Assembly (NCBI GenBank): GCA_013399305.1
Contig: VXAI01000194.1
Span: 636,245 to 700,244, forward strand
From: Rostratula benghalensis
Taxonomy: Eukaryota > Chordata > Aves > Charadriiformes > Rostratulidae
DNA: 64,000 nt
Direction: 5' to 3'
Shown piece by piece: positions 11,609-22,000 of the stretch. Under the pieces are notes generated by a model, which had not been told where the DNA came from, did no database searches, and was given only the letters and a program-made list of their open reading frames with translations. Numbering within the stretch: position 1 is the first letter of the stretch; each line of letters opens with the position of its first letter. Both the position numbers and the translations under genes were made by a program.

Positions 11609-14600
11609 CTAAGAAGTAAAACAAAACAAACAAACCCCAGGAATAAATACATGTAAGGTGGCACTGCAGCAGATGGAGAGCCACCCACCCCTCAGCTCTG
11701 AGCCTGAACATCTCTCCTGTTCACCACACACTGCCCCAACGCAGTGGACATCCCCCATTGGTACCATAAAACTAAAGATTTTAAGAAGTTCCAACAGTTA
11801 TTTTTCGTATTAGAAGTCAGGCAGCATCCATCCAGGTTCTCAGCCAGACTATGGTACTTACACACGTGGGCAGCGGAGTCCAGTTGCCATCAGGCAGGCA
11901 TGTGGCTGTCCAGGAACCCTCTGAAGCCGGGTCTCCATCCTCTGAAAAGTGGTATCCGTGAAGGCATTCAAAAGTTACAGTTGTGTTTGTTTCGTACCAC
12001 GTTTTAACATCCAAAGCGTTTTTCAGCCTTCCGTTGGGCACGCGTGGCTGTGAACACAGAACTGAAAGGGAAACCCCCAGCAGAAGACAGCTCAGCAAGA
12101 GGGTTATTGTTATGGAGGTGGGAAAAAAAACCCCCAAAACAATTAAGAAATCTGTGAAGACTGAGCCAGTGCAGGTGAAATTAAATACATGGAGCTGTGA
12201 AAGCAAACATTACAGCAGAGTTACTTCCCCAGGCCCTTCAAGAGGGGAGAAGGAAGGTCAGAACAGCCCTGAGATGCTGGTTTCTGAGAGTGTCTCACCC
12301 CAGGCACCCCTGTGCAGGTGGAGGTTGGCTGCTTAGAATGCACACAGAAGAGAAAGTCACCAACGATGGTGTCTCCTGGTGTCCCAGAGCCTGCCTATAC
12401 AGGACTGTCAAGAAAAATGCAAGTATCTGCCTGACAACCATCAGCTGTCTCTTCTGCAGAGAGGGGAAGGCAGTGGGGGAGCCCCGAGGGCAGATACAGC
12501 CTCGAAACACTGGGCCCCTGGGTCTGGTACCCACCCGGCTGGCAGGAGGGCAGGGGAGGGTGCCAGGCACCGTCGGCCAGGCACCGGCTCACGGCATCGC
12601 CACGGAGCACGAAGCCTTCCTCGCAGGAGAACCGCACATCCGCCCCGTAGGGAAAGGTCAGCCTCTGCGGGATCATCCTGGCTCTCTCCACCACGGGCCT
12701 GGGGCACCGGACCACTGCGGGAAGAGAGAGCAGGGCTGGGTTTGGCTGCTGCCCGGCCCCGGGGACAAGGGGGAACCGGGTCAGGCCGGGCAGAGCCGCT
12801 CTTCCTCATGCTCTCTGCTTCGCTTTTGTGCTCAAACATGAGAATGGATCCTCAGCTGCCTGCAGCAGCCCCCAAGGACACCCCACCAGCCCGTGGTGGT
12901 CCTGAGCAGCTCGTGGCGCCGAGACCACGCAGAAGCCAGAGGAGTCACCCGGGCATTAAGTGTCTCTGGGTTTGGAGCTCCTGGACCAGGGCAGGGGCTT
13001 AGCCCCAGCATCATTCCCAGCTCCTGGCTCCAGTCTGATCCTATCTGGGAGAAAGGACTCACCCCTGCACTCCGGGGCAGGTCCGCTCCACATCAGGTTC
13101 ACCCCATCATCAGAGGTGCAGTAGATGGACTCGTCCCCAATGAGGGACAGCCCCTCCACACATCTGTACTTCACTTCTGAGCCATAGGAGAACTGCTCCA
13201 TTCTCAAACCTGAGTGCTGCCCATAGGCGATTTGTGGAGGGGGACCACAAACTACGAGAAAATTGAGACAGGAATAATTAAGATTTTCTTCATTCATGCA
13301 GGAAGACAGAGAAGTGCAGGGAAGAAACAGGAGAAGCCAGTTTCTGATGTTTGCACTTAGGGCTGCTCTTCTCAAAGTCCTCCTTGCTTTTCACCAGGTT
13401 TGGCCCTGGCTGACCCCAGGGCACTGCACAGCCCCAGGACCTCAGCATGGGCCTGCTTTTCCCCCCTTCAGCCAACCTCCCCTTATCCCCTCCCCTTTCT
13501 CATGAGAAATGATCCTGCTTGTAAATAGGGATAGGGAATTGTATCATAAACCCCTTAAACAGTCCTGAGAGAAATGACTGCAAATCCCATTACTCAACAT
13601 ATTTAATCAATTACAGTTTTCGTGGAGGGTGAAAACCTTAAAGCCATGTAATTCTGTGAGACATGGACCCCCTTCTCCAAGGAGCGATGCTGAGGTTAGA
13701 ATCACAGAATGGTTAGAGTTAGAAGGGACCTTAAAGATCATTGAGTTCCAACCCCCCTGCCCTGGGCAGGGACACCTCCCACCACACCAGGTTGCTCCAA
13801 GCCCCCTCCAACCTGGCCTTGAACCCCTCCAGGGATGGGGCAGCCACAGCTTCTCTGGGCAACCTGGGCCAGGCTCTCACCACACTCACAGCAAAGAAGT
13901 TCTTTCTGGTATCTCATCTCAACCTCCCCTCTTTCAGTTTAAAGCCGTCACCCCTCATCCTATGGCTCCACTTCCTGACAAAGAGTCCCCTCCCCACCTC
14001 TCCTGTAGTCCCCTTCAGGTACTGGAAGTGCATTATAAGATCTCCCCAGAACCTTCTCTTCTCCAGGCTGAACAGCCCCATGATTTTCCCACCCTCTGCA
14101 GAGATGCGATTCCCAGCACCCACTGCAGTCAATCCATCCACGCTCACCCTTGTCGCAGAACGGCACTGGGGGTCTCCACATCCCATTAACCTCACACTGG
14201 ATCCTCTGGTTGCCCCTCAGCACGTGCCCGGGGTCACAGCGGAATTCCACCTGGTGCCCGACGTTGTATTCAGCCTTCTTGGGGGTGATCTCTCTCCCGT
14301 GGGGGATGGCCGGGCTGGGACACTGTACCTCTGAGGAACACCCGTGTTAGAACAAGCTTCCATGGTTTGGCTTGGGAAGGGAGAGCAGGGTGTGTTTTCC
14401 CACAGTGGTGGCTTTCTGACCAAGAGAGCCTGCCAGGCAGCCTGTTAATGCCGACAGACTTCTCTAACCAGACCAGGGATGGTAATTATGTGATAACAAC
14501 CCTTTCTCTTGGAAGGCAGAATGATCTGAGCCCTGTGATTAGCTACAAATGGTGCTGAAGGGATGGCATGTTACGAACTGCATCCTTGTTTGAACAGCTA

Positions 14601-17600
14601 AATAACCAGCGTTAGTGGCAGCTATTTCTTTTGAGCCACACAACCCTTTGAACAGCAAAATTATGATTAGTGAGAGCCAAAGCAGAGCTCAGTGAAGCCC
14701 TTGTGGCACAGCCCCATGCAAAAACCACGTTATTTCCACATCATTAAACAAATGCTTCGCTGGAAAAGTGAGAGAAAAGGCGTACTTACTCTGGCAAAGC
14801 TTTGGGATTGCAGACCATGTGAAGTTTTCAAGGCAAGTAGTTATGGGGGAGACTTCGGGAAGCAGAGTGTACCCGGCTCTGCAGACGTAGGTCACGGTTG
14901 TCCCAACTGGAAAGGCCTGCGGAACGTTTCGGTCTGCATTTTCCACAGCAGGAGGGTAGGGACACTGACCTGGTGCCAGAACAGGGGGCAACACGGACCC
15001 TCAGAGCTGGGAGGTCCCCCCCACAGCCCTACCCAGGGACCAAGCTGAGCCCTGCCCTTGGGGGTCCCAGCCTGCCCCTCACTCAAGGGCAGGAGCCCCA
15101 GAAAGAAGCAAGGGACAGCGGTGATCCTTAGCATTGCTGTGGGGCATGGGGGGATGTGGGAGGGAACTGAAAGGGGAAAAAACAACCATGACAAATTCAG
15201 CAAAGGATGTAGTGGATCTAAGTGGATCTAACGGATCTTTATTCTCATGCACTTTTGCATCTCCCTGCACCTGCAGTGGGGGAGCACAGCCCTGCCACAA
15301 CACCCAGGGGCAGTGACAGAGAGGAGGGGAATGGTAGAATCCTTTTTGTTGGAAGAGACCTGTAGGATCATCAAGTCCAACCATTAACCCAGCACTGCCA
15401 AGTTAGCACTAACCCATGTCCCTCGGCACGACATCTACACGTGTTTTCAGTACCTCCAGGGGTGGTGGTTCCACTATTTCCTTGGGCAGCCTGTTCCAAT
15501 GCTTGATAACCCTTCTGATGAAGAAATTTTTGCTTATATCCAATCTAAACCTCCCCTGACACAACTTGAGACCATTTCCTCTTGTCCTATCAGAGGACAA
15601 GGGCAGAGGCTTAGCCCCAGCATCATTCCCAGCTCCTCTCTGGGAAGAGATTGACCCCCACCTCACTACACCCTCCTCTCTGGTGGCTGTAGGGAATGAG
15701 GGGATCTCCCTTGAATCCTGCCCCCTAACATTTGGCAGTGCAGTCAATGCCTGTCCTCCAATCCCTCTCCTGCCAACACTGCTTTTAGTGAAATACAAGG
15801 GGAGGATTACACATGGGAGACAAAATAGGGAGGAAAAGGGATCTGAGCCTACCTGGGGTGCAGGCGGGCACCCGTGGGTACCATCTGCCCTTGCTCAGGC
15901 ACCGCAGGGTGGTGTAGCCACCCACGGGGACGTAGCCCGCATCGCACTGGAGCGTGGCCGTGCTGCCCTTGGTGAAGTTCTGTGCAGGTTTCAGCTGCCC
16001 GTGCGTGATGTCCGGGACAGAACACTGACTCTCTGTGGGTGACAACAAACAGAGCTTTTCCGAGTTATTCTCGCTGAGCCGTGCTCTCCTGTCACTGCTC
16101 CTCACTCTGGTGAGAGAAGACAAAGCAGTTTAACAAATGCTGCAACAGAGGCAGAGAAATTAGGGGTTAATAAACGTGGTTTTGAGCAGCCGTGGTCAGT
16201 GGGGCTCCAAAGGTGCAGCATTTCCCATTGCACACAATCAAAAGCTATTTCTGCCCTTTCCTGACAGCACTTGCTCCAGCAGTTGGAGAAGGGCTCCTCT
16301 CTGCACTCAGGAGCAGGGTGACTCCAGGGTGGTGGCACCCCTTCTCCAGCTCTACAAGAGACTCTCCAACAACTGTGTAACCTCTATCACACACGTATAC
16401 GATGTCACAACAACACTTTTTTTTTCTTCCACCTACTGGAAGAAATACTTTCCCTAGAAATATTTTGGGGCTGGTCACAAATTGTGATAACAGAGAAAAA
16501 AATCAGACTAAAGGCAGCCATAATCTTGATTTCCTCCTGCCTTCCCAGAGGAGTTGGCAGGTCACTATGACACAACGTGCCTGTGTTAAAGTTCACTGAC
16601 ACCCATGGAAAGAGCATCTCCGTACACATCCGTGCCTCCCCTGGTCCCAGCTTAGGTATCAGCACCCCGTTGGTGATGTGAACACGGACTAAGCACCCTG
16701 AAATTAAAACCAAACCAAAATAAGGCTGTAGAGACAGCGCTGGCAGCCGGGGGGCAGCAGAAGCCTCTGCAGGGAGGCACTGGGGACCCTGCACGCTCTG
16801 GAGAAGTTCCCCAAAAGGCCTGTTTTTAAAGGAACTGTAAACTTCTAGTCAGAAACTGCAGGTTATTCCCCTTCCTAGAAACATTACCCCGCAATCCCCC
16901 ACTCCTCCTGTGCTGAAGCCAGTCTGCAGGGCGCGTGACGGCTCACCAGCTACCTTCAGCATGTCCTCCAGCTGCCCCAGTGTTCAAGCATCAACTTTGG
17001 TATCAACCTGATCCCACTCAAATTGTCACCTGTGACCCTTTCACTGAAATGGTAAAAGCTATTCCCTCTCTAACTGAATCCCCCCCATCTCACCACTGTC
17101 TGCATCTTTGACCATAGAGATGTCCTCTGACCCTGGGAACAACTTCTTGGCCACTGCACGGGTGATCAAGGCTAAGTGTGATATATACTCCCTGCAACAC
17201 AAGTTCTCAACTCCAGACCAGCCCAGGTTCTACAGCCAAGAGACCTGGCCCCGGGCTGTCCCAGGGACAAGCTCTTAGCCTCTGAGCCAACTGTCCTTAA
17301 TGCTGGTCCCGGGGAGGATCCCTACCCCAAGGTGAGACTTTGGAAAGAGTCAGGAATGTTGGGTGATTCTTTGCAAGTATCTAGAGGTGCAGCTGAAGAG
17401 GAGAAACGGGCAATTAGCAGCAGCCACCGAGCTCAGGTCACCCTTACAAGGACATCAAGCACAGAAAGAGATGAGCAGTGACTTGGAGCCAGAGGAAGGT
17501 GAATTTTCCTAACCTGATCCATAGGCGAAGCTGAGCCACAGAAGCAAAGAAAATGAGCAGGGGAGCAACACTCACCGAGACTCCCAGCCGGCTGCAGCAC

Positions 17601-17651
17601 AAACACCACCACGGCCAGGAGCTGCCCCAGCCCGTGGAGAAAGGCCACCAT
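11444..17651 (-). CDS. C4BPA: C4b-binding protein alpha-like, short paralogue (6 SCR + tail)
   Basis: Eight exons join in phase to an open frame of 450 codons: signal peptide, six SCRs (each with four cysteines) and a C-terminal oligomerisation tail. The tail ([13 protein letters not shown], then an amphipathic Leu/Glu/Lys helix) resembles the C4BP alpha tail of mammals and the chicken C4bp tail known as the source of IMX313. It identifies the gene as C4BPA-like and not as another RCA member. In mammals C4BP is a secreted disulphide-linked multimer that binds C4b and serves as factor I cofactor. The gene has fewer SCRs than its neighbour; remnants of two lost SCR exons lie between its signal exon and its first intact SCR. 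Confidence 0.87.
11862..12061 (-). CDS. C4BPA: C4BPA-like short gene SCR6 exon
   Basis: 200 nt, phase 1 in and phase 0 out. Reads [14 protein letters not shown] through GNWTPLPTC, then GTAAGT. The change to phase 0 marks the switch to the tail exon, as in the sister gene. Confidence 0.9.
12520..13115. repeat. Near-identical paralogous block, copy 1
   Basis: Matches 19551-20146 with no gap and one mismatch (T at 12945 against C at 19976). It covers all of the SCR5 exon, the whole intron next to it and the end of the SCR4 exon. Confidence 0.95.
12535..12714 (-). CDS. C4BPA: C4BPA-like short gene SCR5 exon
   Basis: 180 nt, phase 1-1. Reads [16 protein letters not shown] through [10 protein letters not shown]. 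Identical base for base to the exon at 19566-19745. Confidence 0.9.
13063..13251 (-). CDS. C4BPA: C4BPA-like short gene SCR4 exon
   Basis: 189 nt, phase 1-1. Reads [14 protein letters not shown] through [10 protein letters not shown]. Its C-terminal quarter (13063-13115) is identical to the matching exon at 20094, while the N-terminal part differs. Confidence 0.9.
13698..14112 (-). mobile_element. CR1 LINE 3' fragment
   Basis: About 415 bp of reverse-oriented CR1 (GAATCACAGAATGGTTAGAG start, GGGCAACCTGGGCCAGGCTC inside). It ends only some 35 bases from the donor of the SCR3 exon. Confidence 0.92.
14148..14330 (-). CDS. C4BPA: C4BPA-like short gene SCR3 exon
   Basis: 183 nt, phase 1-1. Reads [18 protein letters not shown] through [10 protein letters not shown]. 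Donor GTGAGC. Colinear with SCR7 of the longer gene. Confidence 0.88.
14790..14969 (-). CDS. C4BPA: C4BPA-like short gene SCR2 exon
   Basis: 180 nt, phase 1-1. Reads [30 protein letters not shown] and [15 protein letters not shown]. Donor GTAAGT. Colinear with SCR5 of the longer gene. Confidence 0.88.
15325..15672 (-). mobile_element. CR1 LINE 3' fragment
   Basis: Reverse-oriented CR1 with TTGGAAGAGACCTGTAGGATC and the downstream CCTCTTGTCCTATCAGAGG segment, in an intron of the short C4BPA-like gene. Confidence 0.85.
15853..16032 (-). CDS. C4BPA: C4BPA-like short gene SCR1 exon
   Basis: 180 nt, phase 1-1. Reads [15 protein letters not shown] through [12 protein letters not shown]. Acceptor CACCCACAG, donor GTAGGC. 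Colinear with SCR4 of the longer gene. Confidence 0.88.
16282..16488 (-). pseudogene. Decayed SCR exon with frameshifts (SCR3 type)
   Basis: Three frames together spell one [14 protein letters not shown], then after a poly-A run of nine [19 protein letters not shown], then in a third frame [10 protein letters not shown]. The ending PAPECR matches SCR3 of the neighbouring gene. Two frame changes, in-frame stops and loss of the GT donor after the last cysteine show it is no longer usable. Confidence 0.7.
16568..16702 (-). pseudogene. Decayed SCR exon (SCR2 first-half type)
   Basis: After a TTTCAG-like acceptor the frame reads [16 protein letters not shown] and later VSVNFNTG. This resembles the start of SCR2 in the longer gene (ANGRLI...[10 protein letters not shown]), but the conserved second cysteine is gone, no phase-2 donor is present and spacing is wrong. 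It looks like a dead exon remnant. Confidence 0.4.
17576..17651 (-). CDS. C4BPA: C4BPA-like short gene exon 1: signal peptide
   Basis: ATG at 17651 in a good context (TTGCCATGG), 25 codons plus one base, donor GTGAGT, phase 1. The core [13 protein letters not shown] is a clear signal peptide. An in-frame ATG 29 codons upstream is possible but adds a charged, non-hydrophobic leader. Confidence 0.8.
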
Positions 17652-18141
17652 GGCAAGGAAAAACACTGGGATGGTGTGGGAACTTCTGGGGCAGCGCTGT
17701 GGGAAGGAGAGAGCCTGTCCCTGCTGAGAGCCTGCCACAGTGTGCCTTGGAAGGGGAAGCAGCAGTGGGAAGTTGGGGACAGGCCAGATGAGCTACGCTG
17801 ACACTGCCACCCCCCCCGAGCCCTTCTGACCTGCCCAGGGGGAGGGCAGCCTGCCCTGAGCTCTCCAGCAAGGATGGGAATGCTGCTCCGTCTTCTTCTC
17901 CAGCAGGGACAGCAGGAATCAAGGTGTTTTACAGCTGGAGTGGCTCTGCAGCATCCTGGCCTGGTGTCTGAGGCACGGGGAGCAGCTCTGCATTCCCTTT
18001 GCCCCACACCCCTGCACTGTGCCCAGGGGAGGGCAGCCCCCCGTGCCCAGCCAAGCACCGATTGTTGAAGCTCCTCTTTCTTTAACTGTAGATCAGGCAG
18101 AATTATTAAAAGCCAGACACAGCCATCATTGCAATTGCAGC
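17652..18141. other. Spacer between the two C4BPA-like genes
   Basis: About 0.5 kb from the start codon of the short gene to the poly(A) signal of the long gene. The promoter of the short gene must lie here or within the 3' UTR of its neighbour. I see no clear core element. Confidence 0.5.
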
Positions 18142-18147
18142 TTTATT
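18142..18147 (-). terminator. Poly(A) signal of the long C4BPA-like gene
   Basis: AATAAA on the minus strand, about 0.76 kb beyond the stop codon at 18910. The sequence context resembles that of the signal at 10625. Confidence 0.6.
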
Positions 18148-18909
18148 ATAGTCTGGTGGTGAAGGAGTACTGGTCCGATCACAAAGTGCGTGTTAACAGA
18201 GAGCTTCCCCTTTACTGGACATTGCAGAAAAAAATTTCAGCTGCTTCTTCCTTGATGTTTCTGTTCCCACCAACTGCTCCTGGGGCACACGCAAAGATGC
18301 AGTGAGTGGCACTGCCGTGGCCTCGGGTACATCTGTCCTGCTTGGGAAGAAAACCTGGCACTTCTGTTTGGCTCAGAGACAGGCTGTGAAGTTTTCTTCA
18401 TCGCTCCTGCTCTGGAGGTCGCAGGTAAGCAGGCAGCTCAGTGCTTGTTCAGGATAAGGAATGCAGCACAGATGATGAGAGGAGCAATGGGCAATGCTGG
18501 ATGGCAGCTGAAGGGGTGCAGCAGTTGTGGGGCAAGTGTGGGGCCGGTGGCTCTCACCGTGATGGTGCCTGTCTGTACGGCATCTGCTCAGCTCTGACCA
18601 GGGTCCACTCTCCACTCAGTTCCTTTCCAATCACGCACTCATCAGTAAAACAAACACAGCTAAATGGAAAGCTTTGAAGTGTACAGTGGTGTAAAAACCT
18701 AACCCAGTCAGCTCTAACAAAATGAACCAGAAGAAGTCACTTTCTGACTCCCCCGTATGACCAAAGCTGTTCCTTGACTGATTGCTAATTTTTGTTCTGG
18801 ATACTTAAGTATTAGCACAAATTAAGAAGTCATAAAAAAAAAATATTGTTGGTCAGCATGATTATTCAACACACACAGAGGATGATTTTTATGATACCAG
18901 TGATGACTG

Positions 18910-19065
18910 TCAGCCGTGCGATACGGTGCCTTGCTCCTTTTCGAGTTTCTGGACCTCCAGGTACAGTTTCCAGACTTCCAGCACAGTCTTCATTTCTGTC
19001 AGAGGAATTCCACACTGCAAAGCTTCCCTGGCTTGAAAAACCTTTTCACATGGAACACGCTTCTC
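18910..19065 (-). CDS. C4BPA: C4BPA-like long gene oligomerisation-tail exon
   Basis: Phase 0, 51 codons then TGA. Contains [13 protein letters not shown] and the helix [20 protein letters not shown]. The spacing of the two cysteines (11 residues between) equals that of the sister gene. Confidence 0.9.
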   Translation of the reverse strand, partial: EKRVPCEKVFQAREALQCGIPLTEMKTVLEVWKLYLEVQKLEKEQGTVSHG

Positions 19066-22000
19066 CTTTAAAAGAACCAAAAGAAAGACAGAGGGTGTGA
19101 GACTCCACTGCAGGGACCTACCCGCTGAGCACCCCCTCCGGCTGCAGCCCCTCCATCAGGACAGCCCTGCTGGAATAAAGTAGCCACATTGAGGAAGCCA
19201 GACCAGTGCCATTCCGGGCTCTAAATGGGGCAAGATCCAGGCAAAGCCTGGCCAGAACATGGTACTCACACACGTGGGTGTTGGTATCCAAGTGCCATTA
19301 GCTGAACAGGTAGACTGTGAATTTGTTGATGGATGGAAATTGGGCACGCAGGAGAACGTCAGAGTTTCATTCACTGAGTACTGCAATTTAGGATTCATAA
19401 TCCTCAAGTTGGTGTCTTTCAAGGGCTTGGGACACTGAACTGAAAGGAAAAAAAAAAAAAAAAGTAATGGGAGGAAATGGAAAGGAAAACTCCCTGCAAA
19501 TTCCACCTGTGGCTGGTGATCCAAAGGAGCAGCACCCCTGGCCCGTGCCAGGGTCTGGTACCCACCCGGCTGGCAGGAGGGCAGGGGAGGGTGCCAGGCA
19601 CCGTCGGCCAGGCACCGGCTCACGGCATCGCCACGGAGCACGAAGCCTTCCTCGCAGGAGAACCGCACATCCGCCCCGTAGGGAAAGGTCAGCCTCTGCG
19701 GGATCATCCTGGCTCTCTCCACCACGGGCCTGGGGCACCGGACCACTGCGGGAAGAGAGAGCAGGGCTGGGTTTGGCTGCTGCCCGGCCCCGGGGACAAG
19801 GGGGAACCGGGTCAGGCCGGGCAGAGCCGCTCTTCCTCATGCTCTCTGCTTCGCTTTTGTGCTCAAACATGAGAATGGATCCTCAGCTGCCTGCAGCAGC
19901 CCCCAAGGACACCCCACCAGCCCGTGGTGGTCCTGAGCAGCTCGTGGCGCCGAGACCACGCAGAAGCCAGAGGAGCCACCCGGGCATTAAGTGTCTCTGG
20001 GTTTGGAGCTCCTGGACCAGGGCAGGGGCTTAGCCCCAGCATCATTCCCAGCTCCTGGCTCCAGTCTGATCCTATCTGGGAGAAAGGACTCACCCCTGCA
20101 CTCCGGGGCAGGTCCGCTCCACATCAGGTTCACCCCATCATCAGAGATACAGTGGATGGACTCGTCCCCAATGAGGGACAGCCCCTCTGCACAGCTGTAG
20201 GTCACCCCAGCGCCGTAGGGGAACTGCTCCTGCCACTTGCCAGAGTGCTGCCCATTGGCGATTTGTGGAGGGGGGTCACAAACTGGAGAATAAAGGGAAC
20301 TGATTAAAATATTGAAATGTACAATTACCATATTCAGGTGAGAATCAAAATTGCTTCTGGGAAATCAGGGCAAGAGTTCACTTCATGTTCGTAGGGTGGC
20401 AGATTCACATGAAGTTGCTGCCTGGCTTCTTGCCCCTCACACCAGCTCAAGGCTCCCACTTCCCTCCCACCTCCCACCTGGGTCACATCTCCAGGGAGAA
20501 AACAACTCAGTGCCTTCCAGCCCATGAGCTGGTGATCCTTGTCCTGTTCCCCAGAAGCAGATGCTGAAGGCAGGTCTGTCTCTGATGCGTGAGATTTCTT
20601 CTCAGCGCTGCGTTACACGTACCTCTGTCACAGAAGGGTAACGGGGGATCCCAGCTCATGTCACTCTGACACACTGTCAAGTCCTGGCCCCTGAGGACGT
20701 AGCCCGGATCGCACGCCAGCCTCAGCTGGGTCCCAACTGTGTAGCCATTTTTGCTCTTGTAGACCTCCCTTCCATGAGTCATATCTGGCTTTGGGCAATG
20801 AGGTACTAGAAACAAGGGAAAATAAAGGCTGTCACACATTTTGAGAATGAACTCTAAGAAGGGAGTTTCTGTGGAGAGTTATCAAGAACAATCTGAACCC
20901 TGGGAAAAAAGGTGACTATCGCCCAAAGGCAGGTCTCAACCCTTCCTGTGTAATACTAAATGAGTTTCTCTTTTGACAGTCAAGCTTTTCTGAGGCTGTT
21001 GGGAAAGGCACAGGCTGCAGAGCTGGGACCATGCCTGACTGAGCCCCCTCTCGGGGGTCTCAGCACCACACACTGTTATCTCAGGGGCTGCAGCCCCTGC
21101 TCTCCCACCAACCCACACTCCTGAGGATGCTGAGCATCTCACAGGCAACATCAGGGCAGGACAAGGAATCACCCACACTCTAATGCTGGCTGCCTGCTGA
21201 GGTGGAGCATGCTCCTTCCTCCTGGCAAGGTTTTATTGAGTTTTTGGGCTCAGGCTGCTTCCAGCAGCTCGCAGATATTGCTGTGGTGCCCCACTGCCAG
21301 ACGATTAAAAAAAGTGCCGCTGCTGAAATTATGCTGTTGCATTTTTTCTGAGAGGGGGAATGTGTTGAGAACACCCTCTCCTCCCAAGCCTCCTGTCAGC
21401 AAAGCAGCCCTGCTGTTGTCCAAAGCACAAACTCCATCCCCTTCCAGCTGGGCAAGTGTCTCCCAGGCTTCTCAGGCACCTCTTAGGAGCCTCTAAAAGC
21501 TCCCAACAACCCACCCCTGCCAAAAACCCCTGCTTTTTCCCACAGCAATCAATCAATCTGGATCTTTTGCTGCCTTTTTCTTCCAAGTTAACACAGGAGG
21601 ACCAGATCTGGGATAGAGTGGAGCAAAATTCTCCTTGGCTAATCCTACCATTATCTAATGCCATCTGAATTTTGCTGCGAATGTCAGCAGACAATTACTC
21701 CGTACAGAGGGACCCAAACCTTTTGCAGTCAAAAATAAGCAGTCACCAAGCCAAAAGCCTTCACCAGCTCTCACCTACCTGAAGTGCACTCCACTACTGC
21801 TGGATCCCATCTGCCATCACTGGCACACGAAAGCATGATGTTACTCATTTGGCCTTGGAAAGCAAAGCCATCGTCACACATAACTTCCACTCTGTCTCCG
21901 TACATGTAAGGGTCTCTCTTGCCCCACGGATGGGCGAGCTTTCCATTCCTGATGTCTGGATTTGAGCAATGAATTCCTGAGAAACACCAAACAATAGCAA

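Noticed and set aside
13629..14334. Plus-strand open frames of nearly 200 codons
   Set aside because: They are reading frames of reverse-complement CR1 plus the antisense of an SCR exon. They do not represent a separate gene.
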